From Melioribacteraceae bacterium (GTDB lineage Bacteria; Bacteroidota; Ignavibacteria; Ignavibacteriales; Melioribacteraceae), in the NCBI GenBank assembly GCA_021647785.1, contig JAKIUC010000040.1, positions 1-41,927 on the forward strand: a stretch of DNA of 41,927 nt, in the 5' to 3' direction. Positions 16,798-27,100 of this stretch are shown here, one piece after another. A program made the translations under genes and the position numbers. Below the pieces are notes generated by a model that was given only the letters and a program-made list of their open reading frames with translations, was not told the DNA's origin and did no database searches. The number at the start of each line of letters is the position of its first letter. Positions within the stretch are counted from its first letter, which is position 1.

Positions 16798-17688
16798 ATG
16801 AATCGTAAATTAAAAAACACGTTAATTCTAATTGCACTTCTACTTATTATTGTAGTTGCGGGAAGTCTATACACATTTCTTAATCAGAAAATGAGTATTG
16901 ATGATAGAAAAAAGAAGTTGAATGATTTGAATCTTAATGCTTATAATACTGAAGAATTAATAGAGCAGTTAAATACTTTAAAGTATAGAGCTATTGAGTT
17001 GGATTCAATTCTGGCTTTAAGAAAATTTAATATTCCTGTTAAGTTACATCAATCGGAGTTTTACAATTTTATTAATAAAGTGAGTTTTAATTTTGCTCCA
17101 GAATCATTTGTTAATATCGAGTATCAAGATATTACACTTGAAAAACACTACAAGTATTATACATATAAACTATCTGGCACTGCTTATTTTAATGATGTTT
17201 ATAAAATGATTTTTGCCATTGAACAAAGTAAGGAATTAAAAAAAATTACATCTATTGCATTTAATAATTTCGTTGAGGTTAATGAGGATGGAGTTCCTGG
17301 CTACTTTGTTACCTATACTATTAATTGTTCAATATATTTTTCCGATAATGACCAATTTGCATCATCTGTTTCTAAAGAGAATAGATTAACCCCAAACCCG
17401 CTTTACGATATATTTTATCCATTAATAAGAAATGAAATTCCACCAAATGTTGATGGCTTACTTGATGTACAATCGGCAGAGCTTTTGGCTTTAATTCCTG
17501 AAGGTGCGTTTCTTGCTGATTCCCGAGGCACCACATATTTATTATGGGAAGGGGATAAAGTTTATCTTGGTTATTTAACTGAAATAGATTATGATGAAAA
17601 TGTTGTTCACTTTGTACTCAACAAAGGTGGAATAATAGAGAAGATTACTTTGAGTCTTGAGAAAAAAAACGAAAAATTGAGTGAATAA
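16798..17688 (+). CDS. PilO-like protein with C-terminal PilP/GspC-like domain
   Basis: 296 residues. A single membrane anchor (about 7-28), a coiled coil (29-75) and a ferredoxin-like region (80-185) give the PilO layout. Residues about 195-290 (NPLYDIFYPL..., ELLALIPEGAFLADSRGTTYLLWEGDKVYLGYLTEI) resemble the beta domain of PilP/GspC that contacts the secretin N-domain: an NPF-like start, then an A-x-x-D-x-x-G-x-x-Y-x-x-x-x-G-D-x-V-x-x-G pattern. PilP is normally a separate lipoprotein. Start is immediate after the PilMN stop, and the secretin ATG follows one base after its stop, so the three are strongly coupled. Confidence 0.65.
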   Translation: MNRKLKNTLILIALLLIIVVAGSLYTFLNQKMSIDDRKKKLNDLNLNAYNTEELIEQLNTLKYRAIELDSILALRKFNIPVKLHQSEFYNFINKVSFNFAPESFVNIEYQDITLEKHYKYYTYKLSGTAYFNDVYKMIFAIEQSKELKKITSIAFNNFVEVNEDGVPGYFVTYTINCSIYFSDNDQFASSVSKENRLTPNPLYDIFYPLIRNEIPPNVDGLLDVQSAELLALIPEGAFLADSRGTTYLLWEGDKVYLGYLTEIDYDENVVHFVLNKGGIIEKITLSLEKKNEKLSE

Positions 17689-17689
17689 A

Positions 17690-18958
17690 ATGAAAAAGAT
17701 AATAATTTTACTGATGCTACTAATTACTGCACCATTACTGGGGCAAAGAGAATTAGAAAAAAGATTAAGTCAATTTGTTAATCCAAATGAAATAGTTTCA
17801 CTTGCCGAACATATTCCGTTTGATAAAGCAATTGATGTTTTAAGTAAAGTAAGTAGAAAAAATACTGGAAAAACGATTGTTTTAATTCCAAGCTATAGTG
17901 AACCAATTGGTATTGAAATTACTAGAATGCCTTTTATGCGTGCATTAAATATTATTGTTAACTATCACGATATGATTTATGTTGAAGATGCTGATGTTAT
18001 AATTGTGAAGCACGAATCTAAATCGACTGAAAATTTGAGTGAAGATGTTTATGCACCTGTAGATTCTCGTGAAATAAAAATATCTGCTCTCTTTTTCGAA
18101 GCAAATATTTCAGACATGAAAGAACGAGGAATAGATTGGGAATTTCTTATTCAAAAAACTGGTTTAAGTTTTGGTACTAAATTAATAACATTTACACAAG
18201 AAAAGAAACAAGCCGAAGGGGGCAACAATCAGCAGCAAGCAGTTGCTCATGAATTTATTCTTGGAAATAATACATCTTTTGAGATGGGTGATTTTACTGG
18301 TGATGTAATTGGGGCATTTAAATTTTTTGAAACTAACGGACTTGGAGAGTTAATAGCAAGACCCAATATTACAGTTCGCGATAAATCAACTGGTAGAATT
18401 CAGATTGGTTCAGATATATCAATTAAAGAGAGAGATTTTTCTGGTAATATAATTGATCGTTTCTATTCAACAGGAACAATAGTTGAAGTTACTCCATATT
18501 ATTATAATGAGGATGGAATTGATTATGTTCTACTTCAATTGCAGGCAGAACGAAGCTCAGCAAACCCCGGAGAGATATCAACAGAAATTAGAAAAACCGT
18601 TGCTACAACTGAAGTATTAATGCTTAATGGTGAGTCAACTATTATTGGAGGTCTTTTTACAAACGAAGAGGTTATTACAAGAAGTGGTATTCCTTTCTTA
18701 AAAGATTTGCCTTGGTGGGTTTTTGGAATTAGATATTTAACTGGTTCTGACAATACTCAAATAATTAAACGTGAAATAATAATTTTAATTGAAATTGAAA
18801 TTCTTCCTCCGCTGAAAGAGAGAATTGCAAAGAAGAAAGATGACTTAATAAGAAAAGCGATATTAGAGAATGAAAAGTATATGAAAGACCTTAAGAATCA
18901 GAAACAAAAAGCTGAATATGAAATAGAAGAAAGTAAATTAGATGAAGAAGAGGAATAG
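17690..18958 (+). CDS. pilQ: Secretin (PilQ/GspD family)
   Basis: 422-residue outer-membrane channel subunit. ATG 17690 gives a signal peptide (MKKIIILLMLLITAPLLGQ) and lies one base after the previous stop; GTG 17681 would overlap it. One N0/STN-like domain (about 43-107) is followed directly by the secretin core (about 125-375). The core contains GLGELIARPNITVRDKSTG and the signature GESTIIGGLFTNEEVITRSG plus IPFLKDLPWW. It is much shorter than typical PilQ because the AMIN and N1 repeats are missing. It ends in a highly charged helical tail (about 378-422). No pilotin gene is seen. Confidence 0.9.
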   Translation: MKKIIILLMLLITAPLLGQRELEKRLSQFVNPNEIVSLAEHIPFDKAIDVLSKVSRKNTGKTIVLIPSYSEPIGIEITRMPFMRALNIIVNYHDMIYVEDADVIIVKHESKSTENLSEDVYAPVDSREIKISALFFEANISDMKERGIDWEFLIQKTGLSFGTKLITFTQEKKQAEGGNNQQQAVAHEFILGNNTSFEMGDFTGDVIGAFKFFETNGLGELIARPNITVRDKSTGRIQIGSDISIKERDFSGNIIDRFYSTGTIVEVTPYYYNEDGIDYVLLQLQAERSSANPGEISTEIRKTVATTEVLMLNGESTIIGGLFTNEEVITRSGIPFLKDLPWWVFGIRYLTGSDNTQIIKREIIILIEIEILPPLKERIAKKKDDLIRKAILENEKYMKDLKNQKQKAEYEIEESKLDEEEE

Positions 18959-18960
18959 TT

Positions 18961-19329
18961 GTGGATTCGATATTAATAGTTGATGATGATATTAAGCTTT
19001 GTGCTACTCTTTCTGAGGACTTAAATGAAATAGGTTACTATACACATTTTGTTACTAATGTAGATGATGCACTTGAATATATTACTACTTCCAATGTAAA
19101 TTTAATTTTACTCGATTTAAAAATGCCGGAGAAGGATGGGTTTTATCTTCTTACTCATCTTAAAAAAATGAATTCAGATATTAAAATAATTGTGCTAACT
19201 GCCAACGCAGATGTTGAAAGTGCCCTAAAGGCTGCCCAGCTTGGAGTTCATGATTATATATTAAAACCTTTTAAGTTCGATAAACTTCTTTTAACAACCA
19301 GAAAAGTTTTACAGAAAGAGTTTGTTTAA
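18961..19329 (+). CDS. Single-domain response regulator (CheY-like receiver)
   Basis: 122-residue stand-alone receiver. It has the acidic pair in ILIVDDD (about 5-10), phosphoacceptor Asp in LILLDLKMPEKDG (about 53), Thr in IVLTA (about 80) and Lys in YILKPF (about 101). It has no output domain, so it must act by binding a partner. It starts with GTG two bases after the secretin stop, and its position at the end of the pilus cluster suggests control of assembly or retraction, as CheY-like proteins do in twitching systems. The cognate kinase is not in the cluster. Confidence 0.88.
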   Translation: MDSILIVDDDIKLCATLSEDLNEIGYYTHFVTNVDDALEYITTSNVNLILLDLKMPEKDGFYLLTHLKKMNSDIKIIVLTANADVESALKAAQLGVHDYILKPFKFDKLLLTTRKVLQKEFV

Positions 19330-19503
19330 TTACTATGGCTATGTACTAGTTATTCGTTCACATTGATAATTATTTAAAGATGAAATCACAAAAAGAAGGA
19401 GATAAATCTTAAACCTATTAAAAGTTACAACTATATTTCACAATTCTAAGAGGTCATTATGAAACAATTACAAATTATTTTCTAAATATTAAATAGGGAA
19501 AAA

Positions 19504-20004
19504 ATGAATAAACTACAATATGGTATCGTATTTTGTTTTTTACTTAATGTATTAATATACTCACAACAAGATACTACGCGGGGGAACTATTGGATAAACT
19601 TCACAATTCCTGTTTCGCAAGGTAACTTCTCATATCATCAGAGTTTTAATTTTGCAATAGAAGATATATCTTTTAGTGGCTTAGGACTTTATTCGCGTGG
19701 TTCACATGAAAAAAATGTTTTTTTTAAAAAAGGGTTTGCTTCATTTTTGGTTGGTTATAGAGTAACAAATAAATACTTTATGATTGCTTCTTTCTTGGGA
19801 CCAGGTATTACTGAGATTTATATTTCTAATTTTTTACCATCCAAATCTACTGTTATTAGTTTAGTGTCAAATATTCAGATTTATATTTATCCTTTAACCG
19901 AATTAGGGATTAGGGGTTTAGGGATAGGAGCAGAACTTATTTCAAATTACAACAAAAAACAAAATTTTAGCTTTATCCATTTATCAATTAATTATATGTT
20001 TTAA
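19504..20004 (+). CDS. Small exported beta-barrel-like protein
   Basis: 166 residues with a signal peptide (about 1-20, ending IYSQ). The mature part alternates aromatic and small residues in short strands and ends in YMF, the terminal aromatic typical of outer-membrane barrels. About eight strands would fit. I do not recognise a named family; it resembles the OmpW/porin-like group only in general style. Sixteen bases separate it from the large esterase gene downstream. Its loose relative in form is the protein at 23387. Confidence 0.6.
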   Translation: MNKLQYGIVFCFLLNVLIYSQQDTTRGNYWINFTIPVSQGNFSYHQSFNFAIEDISFSGLGLYSRGSHEKNVFFKKGFASFLVGYRVTNKYFMIASFLGPGITEIYISNFLPSKSTVISLVSNIQIYIYPLTELGIRGLGIGAELISNYNKKQNFSFIHLSINYMF

Positions 20005-20020
20005 CTAGGAGATTGTTATT

Positions 20021-23000
20021 ATGAAACGTTTTACAACTTTATTATTTTTAATTATTTTATCAATTTTTACAAATGGTCAAACTATTGTAAATATACAACA
20101 AGCGACTACTTTGTGGTACTATACAAACACTTCCCCTAATACTCCATCTGCTTATACATGGTATGAGGAAACAAATATAAAACAAGGAGTTCATATTAGT
20201 GTTGTACCACCTGAAAAAACAGATATTTATTTACAACAAAATAATTCATGGATTAATTTTCATACTTTGGATTATGGTTTTATGTTTGAACTAAAAGTAA
20301 GCTACGATGGTGGTAGTTTTATTACATATTTTTCAGATGAAACAAAAGAAACTTCAGGTTGGAAAAAAACACCTTTTGCAACTTTAGGTAAACATACAAT
20401 AACTCTTGAGTGGAAATCTCTTGCACTAACAACTTATTATCGTTCATATGATGTTTATGTTGTTCCACAAAGTCAGAAGTTTTATAAGGATAACTATGGT
20501 AATACTATTACTTGTTGGGAGGGGAACGGTGAGAAAAAACCAATTATAGTTTCTGAAGGATTTGATGCGTATGATGTTTCTCCCGCAGAATTTTTACGTC
20601 ATTCAGGGGGTGAGCTATTTAATACATTGTCGTCTAACGGGCATAGTATTTATATAGTAAATTATATTTTTAATTCACAAGATATTGAAAACAATGCCTC
20701 AGTCTATCATTCTGCTTCTGAGTATATTGGAAATATTACTAGCTTTAATGATATGATTGCAGTAGGTGTAAGCATGGGAGGGTTAATTGTAAGATATGCA
20801 TTAGCAAAAGCAGAAGGTAATTCAGATAATTTACCATTTGCAAAATTTATCTCGATTGATTCACCGCAGCAGGGTGCAGTTATGTCAGAACCATTACAAG
20901 ATTACATTAAGGAAAACGCAAATAGTTCATTTAAAAAACATGGGCTTAATAATACTGCTGCCAAACAGATGCTGAATTATAACACTTTTGGAAGTCTAAA
21001 AACTCAATTTTTTAATGAGTTGAATTCGTTAAATAATGGCAATGGTTATCCAAATGGCACTTATAATATAGGTGTTTCCTTTTCTAATGGCACACCTAAC
21101 TTATCTAATGGGAAATGGCTTGAAGTAATTGTTAGAGGAAATTTTGCTCCTATTCCTTTCGATATAACTTTAGAAAGAGAACCATTTTACCTTACAACAG
21201 AAGAAAAAGTGCCTGGCTCCTATTTACCAAGTTATCTGATAGCTTCGTCTCCAAGTCCAACAGGAATGTTTTTTGGTTGGTGGACCGCCTTAGGTATTTT
21301 CCCTTCAGGATTAGCCTGGATTAAGAGATTTGAAAACATTAATCCCACGTTTATACCTTATAGTAGCTCATTAGATATTGTAAATAATAATTCGAAATTT
21401 GATTTTATAATTCAAGCAAATGCGAATTATTTTCATAATCAATTTCCACAAGAAGTAGTTGACAAAATTCTTTGGGAATTAGGGATAGTTGCACGCGATT
21501 TTACTCTAGATGAATCAGTAACACTTGATGAATCATTATTAATTACTAATAATTCAACACTAACTATTAGTAGTGGTGTTAATATTAAGTTAAAAAATGG
21601 TGTTGATATTGTAGTAGAAGCAGGTTCAAAAATTGATGCTAATGGAACTGAATCAGCACCCATTGTTTTTGAACGCTACAATTCTACTGAAAGTTGGGGT
21701 GAAATAGAATTGCAAGGTGATAATAATTATTTTAACTATTGTACTTTTGATGGTGGAACTTATAACATTAATGTCCAAAGCTCTAATAACACAATAAAGA
21801 ATTCTACTTTTAAAAATGCTGATGTAGGTTTGTTTAGTCAGTCTTCAAATCCCGGAACTTTCTCTTATTCAAATTTCCTAAATAATAATATTGGAATTCA
21901 ATTAGCAAGTTCAAGTCCATTCTTATCACACAATAATATTACAAATAATGCTGATGATGGAATTCATATGGCTTCATCATCCCCTATTTTATCTCGTAAT
22001 TTAGTTTCTGATAATGGAGGACATGGATTGTATGTTACTTTAAATAGTTCGCCGCAGTTTGATGCAATTGATGGTCATAATATTATTAAAAATAATTCTG
22101 GTATTGGTATTTATGCAATGTCATCTATATTCAATGAAGAAACTAGCAGTGGGCAATGTATGGCTTGTCATTCATCTGGAAGTCAAAATAGTATTTATAA
22201 CAACAACGCATCATCATGTAATGAATGCCATAGTGGTACACCAGAATATCAGGTTTCAGCAAATTACAATAGTGATGTTATTGTAGAGAGCAATTGGTGG
22301 GGAACCCCAACTCCATTATCTTCCTCTTTTTATGAAGATAATAGCTCATTTATCGATTATCAACCTTATTTATCATCAGACCCAAACCAAGGTGGATTAA
22401 GTAAAATTCAACCAAATATAATCTATTCAACTAGTAATACAGAGAAATTTAATCATTCTCAATTATCGGACGTATCTTTGGCGAGATACTACCAGGCTAG
22501 TGGTCAATACGAAAATGCCATTGAAGAGTATAAAAAAATTATTTCATTAAAATCAGATTCAAAAATTATTCGGTACTCACTAAACGCTTTGGTTTCTTGT
22601 TCTAAAAAGTTAAAAAAGAAAGATATTAAAACTTATTTAGATGGAATTGTAGATGACAAATCAGAAAATGAATTAATTAATCAAACCTTACTATTAAAAT
22701 CAAGTTTGCTTGTTGAAACTGGCAAATATAAAGAAGCTGTAAGTCTTAACAAGAAAATTGTAAAACAATTTTCTCAAAATAAATCATTTAAAAGAGATGC
22801 ATTGTACAATATGTATATGATTTATTATAATAATCTTAACGACAAAAAAAATGCTTCTCGAATTTATTCTGAGATGGAAAAACTCTATTATGACGAAAAT
22901 CTTTGTCTTGGCGATGGTTATTTGAAACAAATGGCAAAAACACTTGGGAAACAAGCACCAAGTATGATTTCTTCAAAGTCCTTTCAAACGAGCAAAGAAG

Positions 23001-23272
23001 TTGATTCAAATAAAGAAGATGTACTAAATAATTATCCAAATCCATTCAATCCATCTACAAAAATAGAATTTTCAATTTCAAAGGCTGGTTTGTTCTCCTT
23101 AAAAGTCTATGATATTCTTGGACAAGAAATTTCTACACTTGTTGAAAAACATTTTGAGTCTGGCAAATATTCTATTGATTTCAATGCTAGTGAACTAACT
23201 TCCGGAATCTACTTCTATAAATTAGTTGGAGAAAATGTTAATTTAACAAAAAAGATGTTATTGATGAGATAG
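20021..23272 (+). CDS. Type IX-secreted esterase/beta-helix protein with two CxxCH motifs
   Basis: 1083 residues in clear segments: signal peptide (1-20); beta-sandwich (about 25-150); alpha/beta-hydrolase of PGAP1/triacylglycerol-lipase type with nucleophile elbow GVSMG (Ser about 251) and a late His in FHNQFP (about 472); right-handed parallel beta-helix (about 495-700) with NNxIGI-type rungs; an insert with CMACH (713-717) and CNECH (733-737); TPR-like helices (about 818-950); and a type IX sorting domain starting NYPNPFNPSTKIEF (about 1006) and ending KKMLLMR. It would be exported by the Sec system, then by T9SS, and kept on or released from the surface. CxxCH pairs are haem c attachment motifs, which is unexpected here. 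A rho-independent terminator follows. Confidence 0.85.
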   Translation: MKRFTTLLFLIILSIFTNGQTIVNIQQATTLWYYTNTSPNTPSAYTWYEETNIKQGVHISVVPPEKTDIYLQQNNSWINFHTLDYGFMFELKVSYDGGSFITYFSDETKETSGWKKTPFATLGKHTITLEWKSLALTTYYRSYDVYVVPQSQKFYKDNYGNTITCWEGNGEKKPIIVSEGFDAYDVSPAEFLRHSGGELFNTLSSNGHSIYIVNYIFNSQDIENNASVYHSASEYIGNITSFNDMIAVGVSMGGLIVRYALAKAEGNSDNLPFAKFISIDSPQQGAVMSEPLQDYIKENANSSFKKHGLNNTAAKQMLNYNTFGSLKTQFFNELNSLNNGNGYPNGTYNIGVSFSNGTPNLSNGKWLEVIVRGNFAPIPFDITLEREPFYLTTEEKVPGSYLPSYLIASSPSPTGMFFGWWTALGIFPSGLAWIKRFENINPTFIPYSSSLDIVNNNSKFDFIIQANANYFHNQFPQEVVDKILWELGIVARDFTLDESVTLDESLLITNNSTLTISSGVNIKLKNGVDIVVEAGSKIDANGTESAPIVFERYNSTESWGEIELQGDNNYFNYCTFDGGTYNINVQSSNNTIKNSTFKNADVGLFSQSSNPGTFSYSNFLNNNIGIQLASSSPFLSHNNITNNADDGIHMASSSPILSRNLVSDNGGHGLYVTLNSSPQFDAIDGHNIIKNNSGIGIYAMSSIFNEETSSGQCMACHSSGSQNSIYNNNASSCNECHSGTPEYQVSANYNSDVIVESNWWGTPTPLSSSFYEDNSSFIDYQPYLSSDPNQGGLSKIQPNIIYSTSNTEKFNHSQLSDVSLARYYQASGQYENAIEEYKKIISLKSDSKIIRYSLNALVSCSKKLKKKDIKTYLDGIVDDKSENELINQTLLLKSSLLVETGKYKEAVSLNKKIVKQFSQNKSFKRDALYNMYMIYYNNLNDKKNASRIYSEMEKLYYDENLCLGDGYLKQMAKTLGKQAPSMISSKSFQTSKEVDSNKEDVLNNYPNPFNPSTKIEFSISKAGLFSLKVYDILGQEISTLVEKHFESGKYSIDFNASELTSGIYFYKLVGENVNLTKKMLLMR

Positions 23273-23293
23273 TGACAAACTAAAATTATACAG

Positions 23294-23329
23294 ATTGGTT
23301 CTCATGCATTTGGGAGCCAATTTGTGTTT
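23294..23329 (+). terminator. Rho-independent terminator after the esterase gene
   Basis: ATTGGTTCTC and GGGAGCCAAT form a 10-bp stem with two G-U pairs around an 8-base loop, followed by TTGTGTTTTT. It begins 21 bases after the stop codon. Confidence 0.75.
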
Positions 23330-23386
23330 TTATAGTGTATGGTTTATCATATCAAAATTATTTTTAGAAAACAACGGATAATAATT

Positions 23387-24004
23387 ATGAAAAAGATAAT
23401 ATTAGTAATAATCCTATTCTCTTCTTTGCTTACTAATGGGCAAATAAAAGATTCTTCGAATTTCTTTATTAGTGCGGAGATAGAGTATTTTATTATAAGT
23501 AAAAAAAACACTCCAGATTTTGCAGAATATAGTTATGTAAATGGTGTTAGTTATGGAGTAGGTTTAGGATATGCTGTATCACATAATTTTTATGTAGTTA
23601 TAAGTTATGCTTATGTTCCACTAAAAGAAATGATTGAAAATCGTGAAAGTGGAGATAGTAGATACAATATTTTAATTAAACATTCTTTGTTCAAAATTGG
23701 TGTTCAAAAAAACATTATAAGTAATAATACTATAGTTATAGGATTATTAGGTGGTATCAATATAACAGCAGTTAAAGAAAAATATTATATTAAAGATAGT
23801 AACGATTTAGTAAGATCAAGCAAAGGGAATATTTGGGGTTTTTTCGTAGGATTTGCATTAGAGAAAAAAATAAAGAACTTTCCAATATCTATATTGAGTA
23901 AGGCTCAATATTTTGGAGGACATATATTTGATTTTCTTAATGCTCCAGATATTGGCACTCGTATTGGTTTTCAATTTGGTTTGGGAGTAAAATATAGTTT
24001 TTGA
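23387..24004 (+). CDS. Exported outer-membrane beta-barrel-like protein
   Basis: 205 residues. I choose ATG 23387, which gives the signal peptide MKKIILVIILFSSLLTNGQ; the ATG at 23339 would add 16 residues of basic sequence. The mature part has barrel-like amphipathic strands with turns rich in Gly and Asn and ends in KYSF, a terminal aromatic. No named family is recognised. An attC-like half-site (24043-24072) begins 38 bases after its stop in the same orientation, raising the possibility that this gene was once a cassette. Confidence 0.6.
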   Translation: MKKIILVIILFSSLLTNGQIKDSSNFFISAEIEYFIISKKNTPDFAEYSYVNGVSYGVGLGYAVSHNFYVVISYAYVPLKEMIENRESGDSRYNILIKHSLFKIGVQKNIISNNTIVIGLLGGINITAVKEKYYIKDSNDLVRSSKGNIWGFFVGFALEKKIKNFPISILSKAQYFGGHIFDFLNAPDIGTRIGFQFGLGVKYSF

Positions 24005-24042
24005 TTAAAAATAATTTAATAAATATGTTTAGTGTTAAACAC

Positions 24043-24072
24043 GTATAACCATTCGCTCTTAGACAGTAATTA
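24043..24072 (+). repeat. Lone attC-like half-site (R''-L'')
   Basis: GTATAACCATTCGCTCTTAG followed by ACAGTAATTAC closely matches the R''-L'' half of the attC-like site at 38498-38629 (minus strand ACATAACCATTCGCTCTAAT) and the consensus TAACnATTCG layout. It lies downstream of, and in the same orientation as, the preceding gene. I cannot find the complementary L'-R' half in the next 120 bases. Confidence 0.55.
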
Positions 24073-24192
24073 CACTTTGGCGATTTTTTTTATAATTTGT
24101 GTTATTAATTTGTAGTAATATTTGAGCAGGAGATATCCAATTGGGAGAACTTTGCTGCAATTTTTTTTCGATTTTAAAATATGTAGTTCACA

Positions 24193-27100
24193 ATGAAAAT
24201 TAATGTAAGATTATTGCTAATAACATTTGTAGTGGTTGTTATTATTTCATTATCATCTACATTTATCTATCATTCTGTTACAGACACATTATTAAAAAAC
24301 CAGCATTCACAAGCTCTATTAAACTCAACTTCAGATTTTAACTTTGCCTTTCAATCCGAAATTGCCTCTTATGATGAAGAGCTAATTAATCTTTTAAATT
24401 CACAAACTAAATCTATTGATGATTCAAAATTAGACTTTGTTTTTCAATTAACAGAATTGCGAACCATAATCTTAAAAAGTTTTATTCATAGCAACAAAAT
24501 TAGTAAGTCTGTTTTAACAGATTCGTTCGATGATTTTTTAAAACAATACCCAAATATTGTTCTTAAGTTTTATCAATTGGAAAATGGAAAATCATATTTT
24601 TATGGCAAAATAATTACTGAGGATTACTTAAATAAGTTAAGCGAAAAAATTAGAGCAGAAATAGTATTAGTAATTAATCAAATCCCTTATGTATCATCAC
24701 ACTCTTTACTGAACAACTCATATTTCCCATACTTTATAAAAGCTATAAATAATAGAATATCCAATCAGAGTTTTAACTTATACTATGAAGAACTTGAAAA
24801 TGGAGATTTCTTTTCAACAAACTATTCGCCTGATTATTTAATTAATACTGGCGAGGGAATAAAGTTTCTTCTTTTTACTATACCGTACGATTTAGCCGAG
24901 TTTAGAGATACAATGCAGACAATTGCAATTACTATTTCTCTTACAGGCATTTTACTCTCATTAGTATTTGTGCTTCTTTTTACTACCAAAATTAGAAAGC
25001 AAATTTCATTACTTAGTGATGCAGCAAAGATAACAGCCGCGGGAGATTTATCGCACAGAGTTCCAATTATCTCTAAGGATGAACTTGGAAATCTTGGTGT
25101 TGTTTTTAATAAAATGTTGGATCATATTCAATCAAACGAGTTGATAGAACGCCAGTATAGCGAGTTAATTACAATTATAAATGAAACGCCATTATTAAAA
25201 GAGCTTTGTGATGCAGTATTAGAGAAAATTATTTCAACAACAGATGTCTCTTTAGGAGTTTTTTATGTTGTTGATAATAAAAACGCTAAACCAATTTCAT
25301 CGTACGGTATAAATCAATCAATTTTAGAAGCACATGATAAAACTAATTTTCATCTTAATGTTATTGAAAAGAAAAAGAAGGTGGAGCTAATATTTGAGGA
25401 TAATCCACCACTTATTAAAACAGGGTTAGTTGAAATTAAAATTAGATACTTATTAGTGATGCCGCTTGTTTTCAATAAAAAGGTAATTGGTGTAATTGAG
25501 TTGGCGTGTGAGCATATTCCGGAAAATACTCCTGTTGATTTTTTAACAAAAATTATGGAGCAGTTAGCTGTTGGTTTAAATAGTGCTTTATCGTATGAGC
25601 AGTTAGAGAATTTGGTAAATGAATTAAGAATTTTAAATGAAGAATATCATAAACAAAATTTGCAAATCTCCGAACAGAACTCTGAGTTGATGGAACTGCA
25701 TAAAGAATTTAAAAAACAAGCTGAAGAGCTTGAAGCACAGCGGAAAAAAGCAGTAGAGTTAACTCATGTTAAATCACAATTTTTAGCCAACATGTCGCAC
25801 GAATTAAGAACCCCATTAAATTCAATTATTGGTTTAACAGAACTAATTTCTGATGATGCATCAACACTTTTAAAGACAAAGGACAGATTAAAAATAGTAT
25901 TGCGGAATGGGAAAAAACTGTTATCAATGATTAACAACATTCTCGAATTTTCAAAAATAGAGTCTGGTAAATTTGAAGTAAATAAATCTAATTTTATTCT
26001 TAGCGAATTTATTCTTGATATATATAATGCTATGGAGCCTCTTGTTGCAGATAGTGGATTAGAATTTGAAATAAATTTTAATAGTGAGTATGATCTATTA
26101 ATTAATTCCGACAAACACAAGTTAGAGCAGATACTATTAAACTTATTAAGCAACGCAATTAAGTTTACCGAAAGAGGTAAAATTGAAATTAGAATTAATA
26201 TTGTTAATAATATCTCACTCCAAATCAGTGTTGTCGATTCGGGCATTGGTATTACTGATGAAAACAAGGAAATTATTTTTAACGAATTTGAACAAGGTGA
26301 CTTAGCAAAAACAAAAAAATATCAGGGTGCAGGATTAGGGTTGGCGATTTGCAAAAAATATGTTGAATTGATTGATGGTATAATTGAGATTACCACTAAC
26401 GAATATAATGGTAGTACATTTAGCATTTTGTTAAATAGTGTTATTCTTGAGAAGTTTTCTATTGATAGAAGTTTTGCGTTTATTAATAAGAATATGAAGC
26501 GAGAAAATAAAACTAAAGAAGTTCTAATTTTAGGGGGAGATGAAGCGAGCACAAAAATAATTGCAGCATATTTTGAAAATAAAAATTATACTACAATAAA
26601 TAACGATAACCTATCTGACCTTTTGAAGATTGGATTACCAGAAAATATAGATGGAACAATAATAAATATTACAAATCAAACAGAAAAAATTTGGAAAGTA
26701 TTTTCTAAAGTAAGAACAAAAAATTTCTCGCCAATAAAATTATGTTCATTAAGTGATTATGAAAAAAGTTGTTTCATCTTAAATGTATTTGATATAATTA
26801 CAGATACTGAAAATGATAAAAGATTAAATCAGATAATTAATATTGCATCAATTGCAACCAATAACATTGAATCAATTCTCTACATTGGTGAAAGTGAAAA
26901 TGTATTTAAAAAGGAGATTGCTAATATTGATAGCAGCATAATCTTCAATAGCAGTAAGGATATTGGCTCAATTGAAAATTTTAATGAAAATAAAAAAATC
27001 GATTTAATAATAGTTGATGCGGTTATTGGTAATTCCTCAACTTTGGAAAAACTTAGTAGCGAAAAGTCAATTCCTGTACTCCTTTATTTAAGCAAATTGA

